DNA of 64,000 nucleotides, from positions 372,001-436,000 of the forward strand of contig NZ_LN650648.1 in NCBI RefSeq assembly GCF_900002575.1, given 5' to 3'. This DNA comes from Romboutsia hominis (GTDB lineage: Bacteria; Bacillota; Clostridia; Peptostreptococcales; Peptostreptococcaceae). Of the stretch, positions 31,625-40,603 are shown in pieces (positions within the stretch are counted from its first letter, which is position 1; each line of letters starts with the position of its first letter). The translations under genes and the position numbers were made by a program. The notes beneath the pieces are model-generated. The model worked only from the letters and a program-made list of their open reading frames with translations. It was not told the origin of the DNA and ran no database searches.

Positions 31625-32056
31625 TCACTCCTTAATTTTAGATAAAATATTTTCTAAGTTTAGTTTAAGATCGTGTAAATCTTCATTATTACAATTTCTA
31701 AAAGTATTATCAAAACTTTTTTGAATCTTAGATCGAAACTCAAAAGCAAAAGACTTTCCTTTATCAGTAAATTTTAGATAAGTATTTCGTTTATCAGTTT
31801 CCTTTTTAAATTTCTCCAAATATCCACTCTGTTCAAGTCTAGTAACTATACCTGAAACAGTACCTTTTGCTAAAGACATTTTTTTGCAAAGATCAGATAT
31901 TGTTAAATCATCATTGTGAGCAATAATTTTAATTACTATAATTTGTTGATAAGTCAAACTTTCTTCTTCAAAATTGTCTTCTATAGAATACATTGTCTTA
32001 GAGTAGAGCTCTTTTAATAGCAAGGTTATTTTAAAACAGTCATATTTTGAATTCAA
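31625..32056 (-). CDS. hsmR: MarR-family regulator, HsmR-like
   Basis: A 143-residue MarR winged-helix protein with the recognition region LTISDLCKKMSLAKGTVSGIVTRLEQSGY and the wing KETDKRNTYLKFTDKG. It starts with TTG behind AGAGGTG. Its stop lies 5 bp before the start of the HsmA-type gene, whose ribosome-binding site is inside it, so they form one operon. The arrangement matches hsmRA, where HsmR is derepressed by haem. The symbol rests on context and family, since MarR proteins are too alike to assign by eye. Confidence 0.7.
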   Translation of the reverse strand: MNSKYDCFKITLLLKELYSKTMYSIEDNFEEESLTYQQIIVIKIIAHNDDLTISDLCKKMSLAKGTVSGIVTRLEQSGYLEKFKKETDKRNTYLKFTDKGKSFAFEFRSKIQKSFDNTFRNCNNEDLHDLKLNLENILSKIKE

Positions 32057-32217
32057 AAAATCACCTCTATAATTTATTACCCAAAAAGTTTTTATGCAAA
32101 CAATTAAAAGTTAAAAAGTGAATAATTTATATATAAACTAATTTCAAAAAGATATATAGACAAAGAAAAATAACATATAATAATTAATAAAATATTTTTT
32201 TAATAAGGAGGATTAAA

Positions 32218-33213
32218 GTGATAGGCGCAGTAAATACATATAGAGGAAGCCTAGTTGAGTGTAGCCATAATGTTCATATAGCTGTAGTCGATAGTAATAA
32301 TAAGTTACTAAAGTATTATTCAAATCCAGAGAAAATTATATATGCAAGATCTAGTGTAAAACCAATACAGGTAATACAGGTTTTAGAGAGTGGAGCTTGT
32401 GAAAAATATAATATAAGTGATAAAGAAATAGCATTAATGTGCTCTTCTCACTCTAGTGAAGATTACCATGTAGAGGGGATAAATAGTATATTAAAAAAAT
32501 CAAATCTTAGTGAAGATAATTTAAAGTGTGGAACTAAGGTACCATTTAACTTAGATGTATACAAGAATTTAATTAGGTCAGGAAAAGATATAACTAAAAA
32601 ACATCACAGTTGTTCTGGAAAGCATTGTGGGATGTTGATTAGTGCTAAGGCTAATAAGGAAAATTTAGATGATTACTTAGAATTGAAACATCCGGTTCAG
32701 CAAAGAATATTAAATAATATGTCTAAGATATGTGGATGTGATAAGAAAGATATTTTAATTGGAATAGACGGATGTGGTGCTCCAACACATGCACTTAAAT
32801 TAAAAAACTTAGCATATGGATTTGCACAAATGGCTAATCCAACAAATATATATGTAAAATCTGAATACATAAATAGAATAACTAAAGCTATGATTAGTTA
32901 TCCCGAGATGGTAGGAGGAAGTGATAGATTTTGTACAGAATTAATGAAGGCATGCAAAGGAAGAATATTTGGGAAAATGGGATCTGAGGGTGTATATTTA
33001 TTAGGAGATAAAAAAAATGGAATAGGTATAGCTGTTAAGACAGAAGATGGAAGTGATATATCCACCAACTGTGCAGTGGTAGAAACTTTAGATCAATTAG
33101 GTTTAATATCTAAAGAGGAAAAAGAAAAATTATCTAAGTTTCATAATCCAAAATTAAAAAATGCTAGAGGAAAAATTATTGGAGAAACAAAATCAGAGTT
33201 TAAACTTAGGTAA
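32218..33213 (+). CDS. Asparaginase (PF06089, Rhizobium-type)
   Basis: A 331-residue protein of the Asparaginase_II family (PF06089), unrelated to the E. coli AnsA/AnsB fold. Family motifs are ARSSVKPIQ near residue 45, HHSCSGKHCGML, and GIDGCGAPTHALKLKNLAYGFAQ. It has no signal peptide, so it should act in the cytoplasm, converting asparagine to aspartate and ammonia. The start is GTG at 32218 behind AAGGAGG. The gene is divergent from the hsmR-like gene, with 160 bp between them. Confidence 0.88.
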   Translation: MIGAVNTYRGSLVECSHNVHIAVVDSNNKLLKYYSNPEKIIYARSSVKPIQVIQVLESGACEKYNISDKEIALMCSSHSSEDYHVEGINSILKKSNLSEDNLKCGTKVPFNLDVYKNLIRSGKDITKKHHSCSGKHCGMLISAKANKENLDDYLELKHPVQQRILNNMSKICGCDKKDILIGIDGCGAPTHALKLKNLAYGFAQMANPTNIYVKSEYINRITKAMISYPEMVGGSDRFCTELMKACKGRIFGKMGSEGVYLLGDKKNGIGIAVKTEDGSDISTNCAVVETLDQLGLISKEEKEKLSKFHNPKLKNARGKIIGETKSEFKLR

Positions 33214-33371
33214 TTTGTGGTAAGAATATAATATATTAAATTAATCAAAATAGAGATATATATATTTACAATAATAGGTATAATAAAAGTAAGATAAAAT
33301 AAAGTATTTACAAATGTTTATATGGTAATTATAATTAAGAGATGCAAAATTTAACAACGAGGTGGCTGGAC

Positions 33372-34019
33372 ATGAAAAAGTTAGGAAACGTATTACATGG
33401 TTTAAAAGAAGAATTAACAGGATTAGCAGGGGTTATGTTAGCTTCAGAAAGAATGAATACACAAAGATGTATAGGAAAAGATTTAGATACAACTAAGACT
33501 ATAATAGACCAAGATGTAGAAAAAGAAGAATTAACACAGGAAGAGTTAAATAAGTTAGGAAAAGAAATATCTACAATAGCGAAAGAAATAAAAGGGATAT
33601 CAGGAGTTATGTTAACATCAGAGAGAATAAATACTCAAAGATGTATAGGAAAAGATTTAGATACAACTAAAACTATAATAGATCAAAGTGTTGATAAAGA
33701 AGAGTTTACAGAAGAAGAAATAAGCAATTTAGTAGAAGAAGCTAAGAATATGGTAGATACTATGTTAGTATCAGAAAGAATAAATAGTCAAAGATGTATA
33801 GGAAAAGATCTAGATACAACTAAAACTATAATAGATCCAAAAGAAGCCAAAAAAGAAATTGACAAAGAAGAAATAGGTAAAAAAGAAATAGAAAAATTAG
33901 TACATGAATTAAAAGGTTTATTAGCAGAAATGCTAGTATCAGAAAGAATAAACAGTCAAAGATGTATAGGAAAAGACTTAGACACAACTAAAACTATAAT
34001 AGATAATAATAAAAAATAA
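33372..34019 (+). CDS. Unrecognised protein with four near-identical 22-residue blocks
   Basis: I do not recognise this 215-residue protein. It carries four copies of the block SERxNxQRCIGKDLDTTK followed by TIID, at residues 25, 83, 134 and 190. Outside two variable positions the blocks are invariant, each with one Cys. The linkers (29-36 residues) are divergent, acidic and helical. Each block is preceded by a hydrophobic-amphipathic helix ending in (V/E)ML. There is no signal peptide. I chose the ATG at 33372, with GAGGTGG upstream; an earlier ATG at 33342 has no site. Invariant blocks between drifting linkers suggest a binding surface or a multi-core peptide precursor, but no peptide-modifying enzyme is nearby. 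A terminator follows. Confidence 0.8.
   Translation: MKKLGNVLHGLKEELTGLAGVMLASERMNTQRCIGKDLDTTKTIIDQDVEKEELTQEELNKLGKEISTIAKEIKGISGVMLTSERINTQRCIGKDLDTTKTIIDQSVDKEEFTEEEISNLVEEAKNMVDTMLVSERINSQRCIGKDLDTTKTIIDPKEAKKEIDKEEIGKKEIEKLVHELKGLLAEMLVSERINSQRCIGKDLDTTKTIIDNNKK
33444..34004 (+). repeat. Four 66-bp coding repeats
   Basis: The repeated blocks lie at 33444-33509, 33618-33683, 33771-33836 and 33939-34004. At DNA level the copies differ mostly at third positions, while the protein is almost unchanged. That suggests old duplication followed by purifying selection on the blocks. Confidence 0.9.
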
Positions 34020-34021
34020 TT

Positions 34022-34050
34022 AAAACACCTACATTAATGTAGGTGTTTTT
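34022..34050 (+). terminator. Terminator after the repeat-protein gene
   Basis: AAAACACCTACAT pairs with ATGTAGGTGTTTT, followed by T. Confidence 0.88.
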
Positions 34051-34096
34051 GATAATATAAAGATGTTATAAAAATTAATTTAGGGAGAAGTATATT

Positions 34097-34864
34097 ATGA
34101 AAAAATTTAGCATCTTTATGATAATAGTATGTTTAATAGCTATTAGTATTTTAGGGTGTACAAGTAATGAAAATAATAAAAAACAAATCAGTGTTTCGGT
34201 AGCAGCAAGCTTAAAAGAGGCAATTTTAGAATTAAAAAAAGAATATGAACTTAAAAATAATAATGTCGAATTAGTCATAAATTATGGTTCATCAGGAACT
34301 CTAAAGCAACAAATTGAACAAGGAGCTCCTTGTGATTTATTTATCTCAGCAGGGAAAAAACAAGTAGATGAGTTAAATAAAAAAGGTATATTAAATAAGG
34401 AAAGTGTAAGAAATTTAGCAAAAAATAAGTTGGTTTTAGTTAGTAGCAATAATTCCAAAAATTATAGTATAGACGATCTTATGAGTGAAAAAGTTAAACA
34501 TATAGGAATAGGGCATCCTGAAAGTGTACCAGCAGGAGAATATGCATATGAAACTTTAAAAAATTTAAACTTAGAGGAAAAAGTAAAAGATAAGTTAGTT
34601 TATGCTAAAGATGTAAAAGAAGTACTAGCGTGGGCTCAAGTAGAAAATGTGGATGTAGGATTTGTATATTCAACGGATGCAGTAAATAATAATAAAATTA
34701 ATATTATAAAGGAAATAGATGATAAATACCATTCACCTATAATATACCCAATGGCAATAATAAAGGATAGCAAAAATATAGAAGAAGCTAAAGATTTCCA
34801 AAAATTTTTATTTAGCAAAGAGGGACAAGATATATTAAAAAAATATGGGTATAAGGAAATATAA
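34097..34864 (+). CDS. modA: Molybdate ABC transporter substrate-binding lipoprotein
   Basis: A 255-residue extracellular lipoprotein. It has a signal peptide with lipobox SILGC (Cys21), then the periplasmic-binding-protein fold of ModA: VSVAASLKEAI, INYGSSGTLKQQIEQGAPCDLFISAG and the later HPESVPAGEYA. The Ser and backbone positions that hold the oxyanion in ModA are at AASLK and GSSG. It captures molybdate, or possibly tungstate, and delivers it to ModBC. AGGGAG precedes the ATG. It is the first gene of modABC. I saw no molybdenum-cofactor riboswitch in the short leader. Confidence 0.93.
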   Translation: MKKFSIFMIIVCLIAISILGCTSNENNKKQISVSVAASLKEAILELKKEYELKNNNVELVINYGSSGTLKQQIEQGAPCDLFISAGKKQVDELNKKGILNKESVRNLAKNKLVLVSSNNSKNYSIDDLMSEKVKHIGIGHPESVPAGEYAYETLKNLNLEEKVKDKLVYAKDVKEVLAWAQVENVDVGFVYSTDAVNNNKINIIKEIDDKYHSPIIYPMAIIKDSKNIEEAKDFQKFLFSKEGQDILKKYGYKEI

Positions 34865-34892
34865 CTATAAAATAGGGGGAATTACATATAAT

Positions 34893-35573
34893 ATGAATTT
34901 TGATTTGACACCATTAATTATATCTATAAAAACATCTCTAATTGCAACTATTATAACAAGTATAATAGGAATTTTAATAGCATATCTTATGATGAATTAT
35001 AAAGGAAAATTTAGAACCTTAATCGAAATAATCTTAACCCTTCCTTTAATACTCCCTCCAACAGTAGTTGGATTTTGTTTATTACTTATATTTGGTAAAA
35101 ATGGGATAATAGGAAATATATTAATATCAATGAATAAAAATATAATATTTACTTGGTGGGCTACTGTAATCTCAGCAGTAGCAGTATCTTTACCAATTAT
35201 GTACAGAAGTTTAAGATCGTCATTTGAACAAATTGATGAAAATATAATACTATCAGCAAGGACTTTAGGTCTTAGTGAGTGGAATATATTCAAAAAAATA
35301 ATATTACCGCTATCAACACCTGGTGTGATAGGAGGTATAGCATTATCATTTGCAAGAGCAATAGGTGAGTTTGGAGCTACATTGATGATAGCCGGAAATA
35401 TACCTGGAAAAACACAAACAATACCAATAGCTATATTTTTTGAGGTTGAAAGTGGAAATATGGCTATGGCTAGCTTTTGGGTTATGGTAATAATACTAAT
35501 GTCACTAGGTATAATGTTAATACTTAATTATTGGTCTAACAAACAATTAAAAATAGTAGGAAAGAGGAAATAA
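34893..35573 (+). CDS. modB: Molybdate ABC transporter permease
   Basis: A 226-residue membrane permease with five to six helices. The ATPase-contact (EAA) loop reads ARTLGLSEWNIFKKIILPLSTPGVIGG, and the ARAIGEFGATLMIAGNIPGKTQTIP segment is diagnostic of ModB. An ATG at 34845 overlaps modA, but I start at 34893. AGGGGGA lies 12 nt before it, and the extra 16 residues (GIRKYNYKIGG...) do not look like ModB. It channels molybdate into the cell. Confidence 0.92.
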   Translation: MNFDLTPLIISIKTSLIATIITSIIGILIAYLMMNYKGKFRTLIEIILTLPLILPPTVVGFCLLLIFGKNGIIGNILISMNKNIIFTWWATVISAVAVSLPIMYRSLRSSFEQIDENIILSARTLGLSEWNIFKKIILPLSTPGVIGGIALSFARAIGEFGATLMIAGNIPGKTQTIPIAIFFEVESGNMAMASFWVMVIILMSLGIMLILNYWSNKQLKIVGKRK

Positions 35574-35575
35574 TA

Positions 35576-36610
35576 ATGTCTCTATATATTGATATAGAAA
35601 AAAGGGTTGGAGAAAAGATATTAAAAGTGAAAATAAATCAAGAATGTAAAAAACTAGTTTTTTTGGGACAGTCAGGCTCTGGTAAGAGTATGACATTAAA
35701 ATGTATTGCAGGTCTTGAAACGCCAGATAAAGGTAAAATTATATTAAATAATAAGGTATTATTTGATTCGGATGAAAAAGTTAACTTACCTCCTCAGGAT
35801 AGAAAAGTTGGATTTTTATTTCAAAATTATGGACTATTCCCTCATATGACTGTAAAGAAAAATATAGAGATTGGAATAAGTAATTTACGAAAAAAAGATA
35901 TAGAAGAATTATCTCAAAGGTATATAAATAAATTAAAGCTTAATGGATTAGAAAATAGGTACCCTTATGAATTGTCAGGGGGACAAGCACAGAGGGTAGC
36001 ATTAGCTAGGGTTTTAGTTACAGAACCGGAAGTATTGTTACTAGATGAGCCATTTTCTGCGCTAGATTACCACTTAAGAAAAAACATAGGATTAGAAATA
36101 AATGAAATATTAAATGAATACAACAAAAATTCAATAATTGTTACTCATGATATAGAAGAAGCATATAGAATGTGTGAAGACATAGTAGTGTATGAAGATT
36201 TAGAGGCTAAGGTTAAAAGAAATAGACATGATCTATTCAATAATCCAAGCACAGTTTTAGAAGCTAAAATAACTGGATGTAAAAACATATCAAGGGTTAA
36301 GGTTTTGGAGGATAATACCATATATGCTATAGATTGGGATTTAATAATAGAGGATATAAATGCTAAAAAATTTAAGTACATAGGTATAAGAGAAAATAAT
36401 ATAAGCATAGATAAGGTAGAGGATTCAATAAGTAAAGAATTTGTAGTAGAAAATGTAATAGAAAACCCAGAAACGATAAGTGTCTTTTTAAGAAAAGATA
36501 AAAGTAAAAAAGCTATAGAAGTAAGATTAAAAAATAAGGATTTAAAGCTTGTAAGAGGAAATAGAGTTAGTATAAATATTAATAGAAATAAAATATATTA
36601 TTTAAATTAG
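35576..36610 (+). CDS. modC: Molybdate ABC transporter ATP-binding protein
   Basis: A 344-residue ATPase. Walker A is GQSGSGKS near residue 31, the Q loop is FQNYGLFPHM, the signature is LSGGQAQRVALARVL, Walker B is VLLLDEPFSALD, and the switch is THDIEEAYRM. The C-terminal ~110 residues are divergent and probably form a regulatory TOBE-like domain. The ATG is 2 bp after modB, with GAGG upstream. It energises ModB. Confidence 0.92.
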   Translation: MSLYIDIEKRVGEKILKVKINQECKKLVFLGQSGSGKSMTLKCIAGLETPDKGKIILNNKVLFDSDEKVNLPPQDRKVGFLFQNYGLFPHMTVKKNIEIGISNLRKKDIEELSQRYINKLKLNGLENRYPYELSGGQAQRVALARVLVTEPEVLLLDEPFSALDYHLRKNIGLEINEILNEYNKNSIIVTHDIEEAYRMCEDIVVYEDLEAKVKRNRHDLFNNPSTVLEAKITGCKNISRVKVLEDNTIYAIDWDLIIEDINAKKFKYIGIRENNISIDKVEDSISKEFVVENVIENPETISVFLRKDKSKKAIEVRLKNKDLKLVRGNRVSININRNKIYYLN

Positions 36611-36720
36611 AGGAAAACTAGTAAATATTACAATATATTACAGAATTTATAATAAACATAGATATAAATTAAACAATGATATAATACAATTAATATATAT
36701 TTATATTTAGGAGGGGGTCA

Positions 36721-37161
36721 ATGAAACTAGTATGGTTAGTTGTAGCAATAATATTTGCTATAGCAGAAGCTATGACACCGAGCTTAACGTTAATTTGGTT
36801 TAGTTTAGCTGCTGTAATACTTATGTTTTTAAGTAGTTTTATAGAAAGTATAATAGTCCAAGTAATAATATTTGCTGTAATCTCAATAATTCTATTAATA
36901 ATAGGTACTAGAAAGATAGTTAAAAAAGATAAAACATTTAAGTATAGTACAAATCTTAATGCTGTATTAAATAAAAAAGGCATGGTAACAAAAGATATAA
37001 AAGAAAATCAAATGGGATTAGTAGTAGTAGATAATGAAGAATGGAGTGCAATATCTATAGACAATAGTGAGATTTTAAAAGGTGAAGAAGTTATAGTGAT
37101 GAAGATAGAGGGAGTTAAGTTAGTTGTAAGTAAACATGATGAAGTATCTATAATTAAATAA
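36721..37161 (+). CDS. NfeD-family membrane protein
   Basis: A 146-residue protein with two to three membrane helices (about 1-58) and a C-terminal OB-fold domain (about 75-146; LNKKGMVTKDIKENQMGLVVVDNEEWSA), the NfeD layout of the short type without a protease domain. NfeD proteins partner SPFH proteins in membrane microdomains, and an SPFH gene follows 32 bp downstream. AGGAGGGGG precedes the start. Confidence 0.88.
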   Translation: MKLVWLVVAIIFAIAEAMTPSLTLIWFSLAAVILMFLSSFIESIIVQVIIFAVISIILLIIGTRKIVKKDKTFKYSTNLNAVLNKKGMVTKDIKENQMGLVVVDNEEWSAISIDNSEILKGEEVIVMKIEGVKLVVSKHDEVSIIK

Positions 37162-37193
37162 AAAGGTATATAAATTATTTAGGAGGATGTATT

Positions 37194-38195
37194 ATGTTTG
37201 AAATGATAGGGAATTTAGTAATACCGATACTTATAATAGTAGTAGCAATTGTTATTGCTCTATCTTGTGTAAGAGTGGTAAAACAGTCTAGGGTAGGTAT
37301 AATAATGAGGCTAGGCAAATTTAGAAAGGTAGCAGACACAGGTGTTCATTTCTTAGTTCCATTTTTAGATCAGATGAGTTATATAATTGATTTGAGAGAA
37401 AATGTTGTTGATTTTCCTCCTCAACCAGTTATAACAAAAGATAACGTAACTATGCAAATAGATACAGTTGTTTATTACAAAATAACAGATCCTGTAAGAT
37501 ATGTATTTGAAATAGCAGATGCTATTACAGCTATAGAAAACCTAACTGCTACAACTTTAAGAAACTTAATAGGTGAATTAGATTTAGATGAAACTTTAAC
37601 GTCAAGAGATGTTATAAATACAAAGATGAGAGCTATATTAGACGAAGCTACTGATAAGTGGGGGATAAAAGTAAACAGGGTAGAGCTTAAAAATATAATG
37701 CCACCACATGATATACAAGTAGCAATGGAAAAGCAAATGAGAGCTGAGAGAGAAAGAAGAGAGGCAATACTTCAAGCAGAAGGTAATAAATCAGCTTCAA
37801 TACTTCAAGCAGAAGGAGAAAAACAATCAGCGATACTTAGAGCAGAAGCTAAGAAAGAAGCCATGATAAGGGAAGCTGAAGGTTTGAAAGAATCCTCTAT
37901 ATTAAAAGCACAAGGGGAAGCAGAGGCTGTAAAAGAAATGGCTATAGCTAAGGCACAAGGAGAAGCTGAAGTTATTTTAAAGGTTCAAGAAGCAACAGCT
38001 AAAGGATTAAGAGAAGTATTATCAGCTATGAAGGAATCTGATGTGGATGAAAGAATACTAGCTTTAAAATCTATAGAAGCACTAGAAAAGGTTGCCCAAG
38101 GAAATGCAACTAAGTTAGTATTACCTTCTGATACAGTAAACTTCTTAGGAACTTTTAAAGGTATAAAAGAAGTCTTAAGTGATGGTAAAAATTAA
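37194..38195 (+). CDS. SPFH/Band 7 (stomatin-like, slipin/QmcA-type) protein
   Basis: A 333-residue membrane-anchored scaffold protein. An N-terminal helix (about 6-28) is followed by the SPFH domain (RVVKQSRVGIIMRLGKF to about residue 185). Then comes a long Ala/Glu/Lys coiled coil with repeated EAEG/QAEG units (LQAEGNKSASILQAEGEKQ...). The C-terminal part is LKSIEALEKVAQGNATKLVLPS. It probably oligomerises into membrane microdomains together with the NfeD protein encoded just upstream. AGGAGG precedes the start and a terminator follows. Confidence 0.9.
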   Translation: MFEMIGNLVIPILIIVVAIVIALSCVRVVKQSRVGIIMRLGKFRKVADTGVHFLVPFLDQMSYIIDLRENVVDFPPQPVITKDNVTMQIDTVVYYKITDPVRYVFEIADAITAIENLTATTLRNLIGELDLDETLTSRDVINTKMRAILDEATDKWGIKVNRVELKNIMPPHDIQVAMEKQMRAERERREAILQAEGNKSASILQAEGEKQSAILRAEAKKEAMIREAEGLKESSILKAQGEAEAVKEMAIAKAQGEAEVILKVQEATAKGLREVLSAMKESDVDERILALKSIEALEKVAQGNATKLVLPSDTVNFLGTFKGIKEVLSDGKN

Positions 38196-38211
38196 ATTTA
38201 TTAATTAAGAA

Positions 38212-38258
38212 TAAAAAAATACCGCTAGATGCATACTTGCATCAAGTGGTGTTTTTTT
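38212..38258 (+). terminator. Terminator after the NfeD/SPFH pair
   Basis: ATACCGCTAGATGCA pairs imperfectly with TGCATCAAGTGGTGT, with A and T runs outside. Confidence 0.75.
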
Positions 38259-38582
38259 ATTGCTTACAAATCATTTAATCCTAGTAAATTTTGTTACTTT
38301 GTATATAAAATAAATGGATTACTTAGAAAATAACATTGTCAAAAAAATAATTAAACTAATTAACAACAAAATTAAAAAATGTATTTGAAGTTTATTAACA
38401 AATTATATAAGTAGAAGATTATACATAATTCTATTAAATAATGGTATAGATATAGAATATTATGTTAGAATTACACATCACATGACTGAATTTTACTATA
38501 AGTTATTTGTTAATTATAAGACTTACTGATATATAATTATATACTATACAGGGGAAAATGAGAGAGGATTGAAAATTTATTT
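38259..38582. other. Upstream region of the glycogen operon
   Basis: 324 bp, AT-rich, without a gene. TATAAT at 38532-38537 is a plausible -10 box about 45 bp before glgB; TTGTTA at 38507-38512 gives a long 19-bp spacer. I see no riboswitch. GAGAGGA precedes the glgB start. Confidence 0.4.
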
Positions 38583-40586
38583 ATGAAATATAAAGAAGCA
38601 ACATGTAATAAATCTATTATAGAAAATATAAAAAAATTTAAAAGTGGTGAGTCCTATAATAGCTATAAATTTTTAGGATGCCATATTCGTGATAATATTA
38701 CTTCATTTACATTGTGGGCTCCAAATGCAAAGCAAGTTTATTTAACCGGGGACTTTAATAATTGGAATCTGTATCAGTATACAATGAACAATCTAAATAA
38801 TTTAGGATTTTGGTATATATCTTTAGAAAATATAAAAGAAGGTTGTTCTTATAAATACCATATAATAGGAGCTGATGGAAGTAAAAAACTAAAATCAGAT
38901 CCGTATTCTAGATTCTCAGAGAAAAGGCCAAATACAGCATCTATTGTATATAAAGAAGATGATTATAAATGGAATGATAAAAATTGGAATATACAACGAA
39001 AAAAACAAAATACTAATGAAATTCCAATAAATATATATGAGGTACATTTAGGTTCATGGAAAAGAAAATGGGATGGAGAGTTTTTTGATTATAAAGAATT
39101 ATATGAACTAGTAGACTATGTAAAAGATATGGGATATACCCATATAGAAATTTTACCAATAACAGAACATCCATTAGATGAATCTTGGGGATATCAAACA
39201 ACAGGTTATTATAGTAGCACAAGTAGATACGGACCACCAGAAGAATTTAAAAAGTTTATAGATAGATGCCATCAAAATCAAATTGGAGTTATATTAGATT
39301 TTGCATATAGTCATTTTTGTAAAGATGATCATGGTCTATATAAATTTGATGGGTCGGCTCAATATGAGTATGAAGAACCGTTAAAAGCTGAAAATATAGG
39401 ATGGGGCACTGCACATTTTGATTTGGGAAAGCCAGAAGTAAAGAGCTTTTTAATATCTAATGCATTATATTGGTTTAAAGAATTTCATATAGATGGTATA
39501 AGAGTTGATGCTGTATCAAGCATGCTATACCTAGATTATGATATAGGCCAGTGGAAGCCTAATAAATATGGTGGAAGAGAAAATTTAGAGGCAATAGAAT
39601 TTATTAAAGAATTCACAAAGATTATTTATGAAAATGTAGAGAATCCTTTGATAATAGCAGAAGAATCAACTGCTTGGCCTATGGTTACAGGACCTACCTA
39701 TAAAGGATCACTAGGTTTTACATATAAATGGAATATGGGATGGATGAACGACACATTAAAATATATGGAAATGGACCCTATATATAGAAAATATCATCAC
39801 GAGCTTATAACATTTTCTTTTATGTATGCTTTTTCAGAAAATTTTATACTTCCTCTATCTCATGATGAAGTAGTTCATGGAAAGAAATCTCTTTTAGATA
39901 AAATGCCTGGAGATGAGTGGAAAAAATTTGCAGGCTTAAGAACTCTATATGCATATTACATGATACATCCAGGAAAAAAATTATTGTTTATGGGAAATGA
40001 ATTCGCTCAAGATATAGAATGGAGGTATGCATATGGGCTTGAATGGGAATTGTTAGAGCGAGATCAACACAAAAAAATTAAAGAATATGTAAAGAAACTT
40101 AATCATTTATATAAAAATGAAAAAGCTTTATATGAAATTGATAATAGTCATAAAGGATTTGATTTTATAGATCCGCATAACAATGAACAAAGCATAGTAG
40201 TACTTATGAGAAAAGGTAAAAAAGTAGAAGAGTTTATTATAGCTGTAATAAATTTCACACCTATAGTGCATTACGATTATAAAGTTGGAGTACCGTATGA
40301 AGGTACATATGAAGAAGTTTTCAACTCAGATGATGTAATCTATGGAGGTTCTGGTCAAACAATGAAAGGTTCAGAACTTTTCTCAATAAATTCAAAATGG
40401 CACAACAAAGAACATCACATAAAAATAAAAGTACCACCATTAGGGGCAACCTTTATAAAAGGAAAAAATCTTAAAAAAATTAAATATGAGATGGATAAGG
40501 GGAAAAAGATATTAATCGGTGGGTTAAGTCAAGATATAAAACGTATAAATAATAGCAAGATATTAGTAAAAAAGAAAAAATTATAA
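38583..40586 (+). CDS. glgB: 1,4-alpha-glucan branching enzyme
   Basis: A 667-residue GH13 enzyme that cuts alpha-1,4 glucan and rejoins the piece in alpha-1,6 linkage. An N-terminal CBM48 domain (FTLWAPNAKQVYLTGDFNNW) precedes the (beta/alpha)8 barrel with the nucleophile Asp309 (DGIRVDAV), the acid/base Glu in AEEST (360-361) and LSHDEVVHGK. The C-terminus adds about 38 Lys-rich residues beyond the usual all-beta domain (end KILVKKKKL), which is unusual. It is the first gene of glgB-C-D-A-P plus a GH13 hydrolase, with short gaps. Confidence 0.95.
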   Translation: MKYKEATCNKSIIENIKKFKSGESYNSYKFLGCHIRDNITSFTLWAPNAKQVYLTGDFNNWNLYQYTMNNLNNLGFWYISLENIKEGCSYKYHIIGADGSKKLKSDPYSRFSEKRPNTASIVYKEDDYKWNDKNWNIQRKKQNTNEIPINIYEVHLGSWKRKWDGEFFDYKELYELVDYVKDMGYTHIEILPITEHPLDESWGYQTTGYYSSTSRYGPPEEFKKFIDRCHQNQIGVILDFAYSHFCKDDHGLYKFDGSAQYEYEEPLKAENIGWGTAHFDLGKPEVKSFLISNALYWFKEFHIDGIRVDAVSSMLYLDYDIGQWKPNKYGGRENLEAIEFIKEFTKIIYENVENPLIIAEESTAWPMVTGPTYKGSLGFTYKWNMGWMNDTLKYMEMDPIYRKYHHELITFSFMYAFSENFILPLSHDEVVHGKKSLLDKMPGDEWKKFAGLRTLYAYYMIHPGKKLLFMGNEFAQDIEWRYAYGLEWELLERDQHKKIKEYVKKLNHLYKNEKALYEIDNSHKGFDFIDPHNNEQSIVVLMRKGKKVEEFIIAVINFTPIVHYDYKVGVPYEGTYEEVFNSDDVIYGGSGQTMKGSELFSINSKWHNKEHHIKIKVPPLGATFIKGKNLKKIKYEMDKGKKILIGGLSQDIKRINNSKILVKKKKL

Positions 40587-40603
40587 ATTAGGGGGAAAAG
40601 CCA

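Noticed and set aside
33444-34004. CRISPR-like spacing of repeats
   Set aside because: The repeats are coding, in frame and 66 bp long, with diverged coding linkers and no cas genes.
33372-34019. Calling the four-block protein a RiPP precursor
   Set aside because: The repeats fit, but no ATP-grasp, radical SAM, lanthipeptide enzyme, protease or dedicated exporter lies nearby, so I kept it as a hypothesis only.
34050-34096. Molybdenum-cofactor riboswitch before modA
   Set aside because: The leader is too short and has no matching structure.
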